Shown here one piece after another: positions 12,975 through 15,577 of a stretch of 15,577 nt of DNA. Every line of letters begins with the position of its first letter. The stretch's first letter is position 1. Both the position numbers and the translations under genes were made by a program. The stretch covers positions 1 through 15,577 of the forward strand of contig DBTP01000065.1 of NCBI GenBank assembly GCA_002307115.1, read 5' to 3'. Source of the stretch: Fibrobacter sp. UBA1313 (GTDB taxonomy: Bacteria; Fibrobacterota; Fibrobacteria; Fibrobacterales; Fibrobacteraceae). The notes under the pieces are model-generated. The model saw nothing but the letters and a program-made list of their open reading frames with translations. It did no database searches and was not told the DNA's origin.

Positions 12975-14420
12975 ATGCAAATGGAATCGAGTTTGAATAT
13001 GACGAATAAGCGGCGCGTGATCGTGATGCTCCCCTTGCTGATTGGTGGGTTTATGGCCCTATTGAATGAGACTATTCTCAATACGGCTCTTCCGCAATTG
13101 ATGGCGAGTCTGAAAGTCCCGATGACGACAATTCAGTGGCTCTCTACGGGGTATATGTTGGTGATCGGTATTTCTGTTCCTGTGGCTGCGTTTCTTATCA
13201 AGACGCTTTCTGCGCGGAATCTTTTTGTGGCAGCGATGTCTGTTTTTTGTGTGGGTACCGTGTTTTGCGGGTTTGCTACCAGTTTTTCTGAATTGTTGTT
13301 TTTCCGTATTTTGCAGGGCGTAGGCACAGGTATGCTTCTCCCGATTATGATGAATACCATTGTGGAAATTTTCCCCCAAGAGAAGCGGGGCACGGCTATA
13401 GGCTTGTGTATGATGGTGATTGTCGCCGCTCCTGGCATTGGTCCTACGATTGCGGGGGTGATAATGCAGTTGTGGGGTTGGCGCTGGCTATTCTTTTTGA
13501 TTTTGCCGCTGGGTATCTTGACGACTATCGCAGGATTTATTATTCTCCGCAATTATTCGGAGCTCACGAGGCCGAAGATGGATATACCTTCCATTATTCT
13601 TTCAACGCTCGGTTTTGGTGGTTTGTTATTTAGTATTTGCTCCCTTGAAGAATTGGGTTTAACCAGTATGATTGTCATTGTTTCTTTTTTAGTGGGTGCG
13701 ATCGCATTATGGGTGTTTTCCAAACGTCAGTTTGCCATAGCAATGCCAATGTTAAATTTGCGCATTTTCAGGTTCCCCATGTTTACATTGGGTGCTGTTG
13801 TCATGTTCATTGTCTTTATGATGCCTTTTGCAGTAAATATCATTTTGCCAACGTATATGCAGAATTCCATGGGTCTGTCGGTTTTTCTTGCGGGTATTGC
13901 ACTCCTCCCCGGTTGTGTTGTGAATGTAATAGCTGCGCCAGTCGCTGGTATGCTCTTTGATCGCATTGGAATTAAACCATTACTACTGACTGGATTTATC
14001 GCATTGACTATAGCCATGTTCTTTCTTTCGCGGATTTCGATTACTACAAGTTTAACGATGATTATTGTTTTGCAGGCGATTATGGCTTTTGGTGTAGGGT
14101 CTATTGCTACACCAATCCAGACCTGTTCTCTGAATTCGCTTCCGCCTAAGGATCATGCAGATGGTATCGCCATGCTGAATACCATTCAGCAAATTGCGGC
14201 TGCTTTTGGATCTTCTTTGTTCATTGGGCTCATGGGAGCGTCTCAGGCAAAATACCTTAGCAAGATGGCTTATCCTGACAAAATACAGGAACGCCTGGCA
14301 ATCATCACTGGAACTCATTATGCATTTACTGTTGCTTTGATAGTGGTGGTTATAGGGCTCATAATCGCTTTATTTATTAAACAAGATAAATCAGAGAAAA
14401 AGAAGGAGTTCCATAAATGA
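12975..14420 (+). CDS. DHA2-family (EmrB/QacA-type) drug:proton antiporter
   Basis: The 481-residue inner-membrane exporter belongs to the 14-helix DHA2 group of the major facilitator superfamily. Helix 1 carries the DHA2 motif ALLNETILNTALPQL (28-42), close to LmrB/Mdr-type pumps. The loop and helix 4 read FRILQGVGTGMLLPIMMNTI with the conserved Arg111, and helix 5 contains the antiporter motif AAPGIGPTIAG (151-161). Later MLFDRIGIKPLLLTG is the second-half motif A. AAGG lies six bases before the ATG. There is no EmrA-like membrane fusion protein nearby, so it probably works alone across the inner membrane. It ends in an ATGA overlap with the kinase-like gene. Confidence 0.92.
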   Translation: MQMESSLNMTNKRRVIVMLPLLIGGFMALLNETILNTALPQLMASLKVPMTTIQWLSTGYMLVIGISVPVAAFLIKTLSARNLFVAAMSVFCVGTVFCGFATSFSELLFFRILQGVGTGMLLPIMMNTIVEIFPQEKRGTAIGLCMMVIVAAPGIGPTIAGVIMQLWGWRWLFFLILPLGILTTIAGFIILRNYSELTRPKMDIPSIILSTLGFGGLLFSICSLEELGLTSMIVIVSFLVGAIALWVFSKRQFAIAMPMLNLRIFRFPMFTLGAVVMFIVFMMPFAVNIILPTYMQNSMGLSVFLAGIALLPGCVVNVIAAPVAGMLFDRIGIKPLLLTGFIALTIAMFFLSRISITTSLTMIIVLQAIMAFGVGSIATPIQTCSLNSLPPKDHADGIAMLNTIQQIAAAFGSSLFIGLMGASQAKYLSKMAYPDKIQERLAIITGTHYAFTVALIVVVIGLIIALFIKQDKSEKKKEFHK

Positions 14421-15046
14421 AACAGACTTTACCCCTTGTGATTACTATTAACCGCGAGATGGGCAGTGGCGGAGCTTATATAGGGCAGCAACTGTCTCAA
14501 AAATTGAATTTATTCTATGCGGATCGGGAGATAATTACAAAAGCGGCTAAACAATTATCCCTTGTCGCAGAAAAGCTCGAACAGTACGAAGAACGAGTGA
14601 GTGCTTTTTGGGAATCTTTTGCCAAAATGTACGCCGTAGGAATTCCAGGTTATATTATTTCACCTGAAACACGAATTCCTACCGACGCGGAAATTTTTGA
14701 GGCTGAGACCAAAGTAATTCGGCACATTGCCGAGAAAGGTGCTGTAGTGATTATCGGTCGGTGCGGCTCTCATGTTCTTCGTGAAAAACACAAATGCGTC
14801 CGTTTTTATTTGCACGGGGACATATCCATTCGAGCGGAACGTATTAAACAGTTGTATCACCTTACCGAAGAGGAAGCAAGGAAACGTGTAGAACAAAATG
14901 ATAAGGATCGGGCCCTCTACTATCAGACATTTACCTCTAAATCTTGGGCAGATGCAAGACAATATGAGATGTGTCTTAATACCAGCCAGATAGGTTTGGA
15001 TAAGAGCGTTGATATCATTATTAAATATCTGGCTTCCATTAGGTAG
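14417..15046 (+). CDS. Cytidylate kinase-like P-loop protein
   Basis: The product has 209 residues. It belongs to the cytidylate-kinase-like family (stand-alone Cmk relatives, often with unknown substrate). ITINREMGSGGAYIGQQL (9-26) is the phosphate-binding region; as in this family it has GSGG..IG rather than the classical GKS/T. Next are FYADREII (33-40), GAVVIIGRCGSHVL (108-121, strand 3 with the Walker-B-like position), VRFYLHGDISIRAERI (128-143, LID side) and Arg180/Tyr183 before the C-terminal helix. AAGGAG is eight bases before the ATG and the start overlaps the efflux gene stop, so it is expressed with MarR and the pump. It is not the housekeeping cmk: sequence and context differ. Phosphorylation of a nucleoside-like drug or metabolite is an inference. 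Confidence 0.85.
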   Translation: MKQTLPLVITINREMGSGGAYIGQQLSQKLNLFYADREIITKAAKQLSLVAEKLEQYEERVSAFWESFAKMYAVGIPGYIISPETRIPTDAEIFEAETKVIRHIAEKGAVVIIGRCGSHVLREKHKCVRFYLHGDISIRAERIKQLYHLTEEEARKRVEQNDKDRALYYQTFTSKSWADARQYEMCLNTSQIGLDKSVDIIIKYLASIR

Positions 15047-15062
15047 TTTAAGATTCGTGAAA

Positions 15063-15080
15063 AATTTGGATTTGCAAATT
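15063..15080. repeat. Inverted repeat after the kinase-like gene
   Basis: AATTTG and CAAATT pair around GATTTG, 16 bases after the stop. It is short and AT-rich; it could be a weak 3' hairpin but lacks a T-tract. Confidence 0.25.
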
Positions 15081-15140
15081 AATGCCAAGTACCAATAAAG
15101 ACTAACGATAAATTTATACCACTACTGTTCAAAACAATTC

Positions 15141-15428
15141 ATGCGTATAGCATCCGATATGTCTTTTTTGGGGAGTGTCATTCAGGATAAAGAATATCCG
15201 TTGCTGGATATAGGTATTGCTGTCAATCAGTTTTGTTTACAAGCGACAGACTTGGGGCTTGGCACTTGTATCATTGGTTGGTTTGATGAAAAGGCAATAA
15301 AAAAAATATTGCATATTGATAAGGATAAACGGGTTCCTTTGTTGATTTCGGTCGGGTATACCGAGGCTTCGATAAAGACAAAAATTCGGAAACCGATTGA
15401 AAAAATGAGTAGTTGGAATGGATATTAA
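15141..15428 (+). pseudogene. Nitroreductase fragment (C-terminal half only)
   Basis: The 95-residue frame matches the C-terminal half of small FMN-dependent nitroreductases: LLDIGIAVNQFCLQATDLGLGTCIIGWFDEKAIKKIL, then a KRVPLLISVGYTE strand and RKPIEKMSSWNGY at the end (fragments given separately: LDIGIAV, ATDLGLGTC, IGWFDEK, LLISVGY). Full proteins have about 170-190 residues and begin with the FMN-binding RRSIRKY and SACNSQPW regions; these are absent. Upstream, the frame reaches a stop at 15096 without family-like residues, and the intact kinase-like gene ends at 15046, so there is no room for them. No ribosome binding site precedes the ATG. Without the FMN-binding half it is most likely a dead remnant of a deletion. 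Confidence 0.8.
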
Positions 15429-15460
15429 TAAATAAAAAATATCTAAAGAAACGTAGATCT

Positions 15461-15484
15461 ACCCTGCCTTTGCGGGGGTTTTCT
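15461..15484 (+). terminator. Rho-independent terminator
   Basis: CCCTGC (15462-15467), loop CTTT, GCGGGG (15472-15477), then GTTTTCT. A GC-rich 6-base stem with one G-T pair and a T-tract, 33 bases after the nitroreductase fragment. Confidence 0.75.
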
Positions 15485-15577
15485 GTCTCCAATCTCATAA
15501 CAAAACCAGTGGATTGCTGGATTGGATCGTTGACGTGATGATCCTTTTGAATTAGCTTATCTCAGCGTAGAATACAG
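15485..15577 (+). promoter_or_regulatory. Right-edge spacer with a possible promoter
   Basis: No gene is visible. TTGACG at 15530-15535 followed after 17 bases by TAGCTT (15553-15558) could be a promoter for a gene beyond the window. The -35 is good, the -10 weak. Confidence 0.25.

Overview
The window is chromosomal DNA from a Gram-negative bacterium. It looks most like a plant-fibre degrader of the Fibrobacter type, with Bacteroidota the main alternative. The evidence is a secreted GH74 xyloglucanase whose C-terminal tail resembles a sorting domain, a DUF6175-like lipoprotein gene family that I know mainly from Bacteroidota-type genomes, several lipoproteins with clear lipoboxes, and AGGAG-type ribosome binding sites. 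The lineage is an inference; there is no rRNA, tRNA or ribosomal protein gene to fix it. I found no CRISPR array, transposase or integrase.

Left part (1-1458, minus strand): a lipoprotein of the DUF6175 type is followed 3 bases later by an exported LPP20-like protein that runs off the left edge. A 23-codon ORF that is almost only a signal peptide lies just upstream of them. A 402-base divergent spacer separates this group from the GH74 gene (1861-4425), which ends in a strong hairpin terminator and is probably a single-gene unit.

Middle part (4696-8733, plus strand): an AT-rich McbG/Qnr-like pentapeptide repeat gene, a DUF975 membrane protein, a guanine-deaminase-like enzyme with an unexplained N-terminal extension, a lipoprotein metallophosphoesterase and a GNAT acetyltransferase, closed by a terminator at 8749-8769. 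These look like individually acquired accessory genes rather than one pathway.

Right-middle part (8966-11794): an unrecognised membrane protein, TrmO (tRNA m6t6A37 methyltransferase), a second GNAT enzyme, a flavodoxin-domain protein and a small membrane protein. They are tightly packed; the last three overlap by ATGA junctions. The small membrane protein appears to be cut by a TAG in its third hydrophobic segment. A small lipoprotein gene follows (11909-12244).

Right part (12463-15484): a MarR regulator, a DHA2-type multidrug efflux protein and a cytidylate-kinase-like P-loop protein form a coupled operon. A promoter (TTGCCA-17-TAAATT) and a perfect 8-base inverted repeat sit just before the corrected MarR start, which fits autorepression. 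A nitroreductase fragment lacking its N-terminal half follows, then a terminator. The best candidate for an undescribed system is the MarR / efflux pump / kinase-like operon. Nothing in the window demonstrates a wholly new system.
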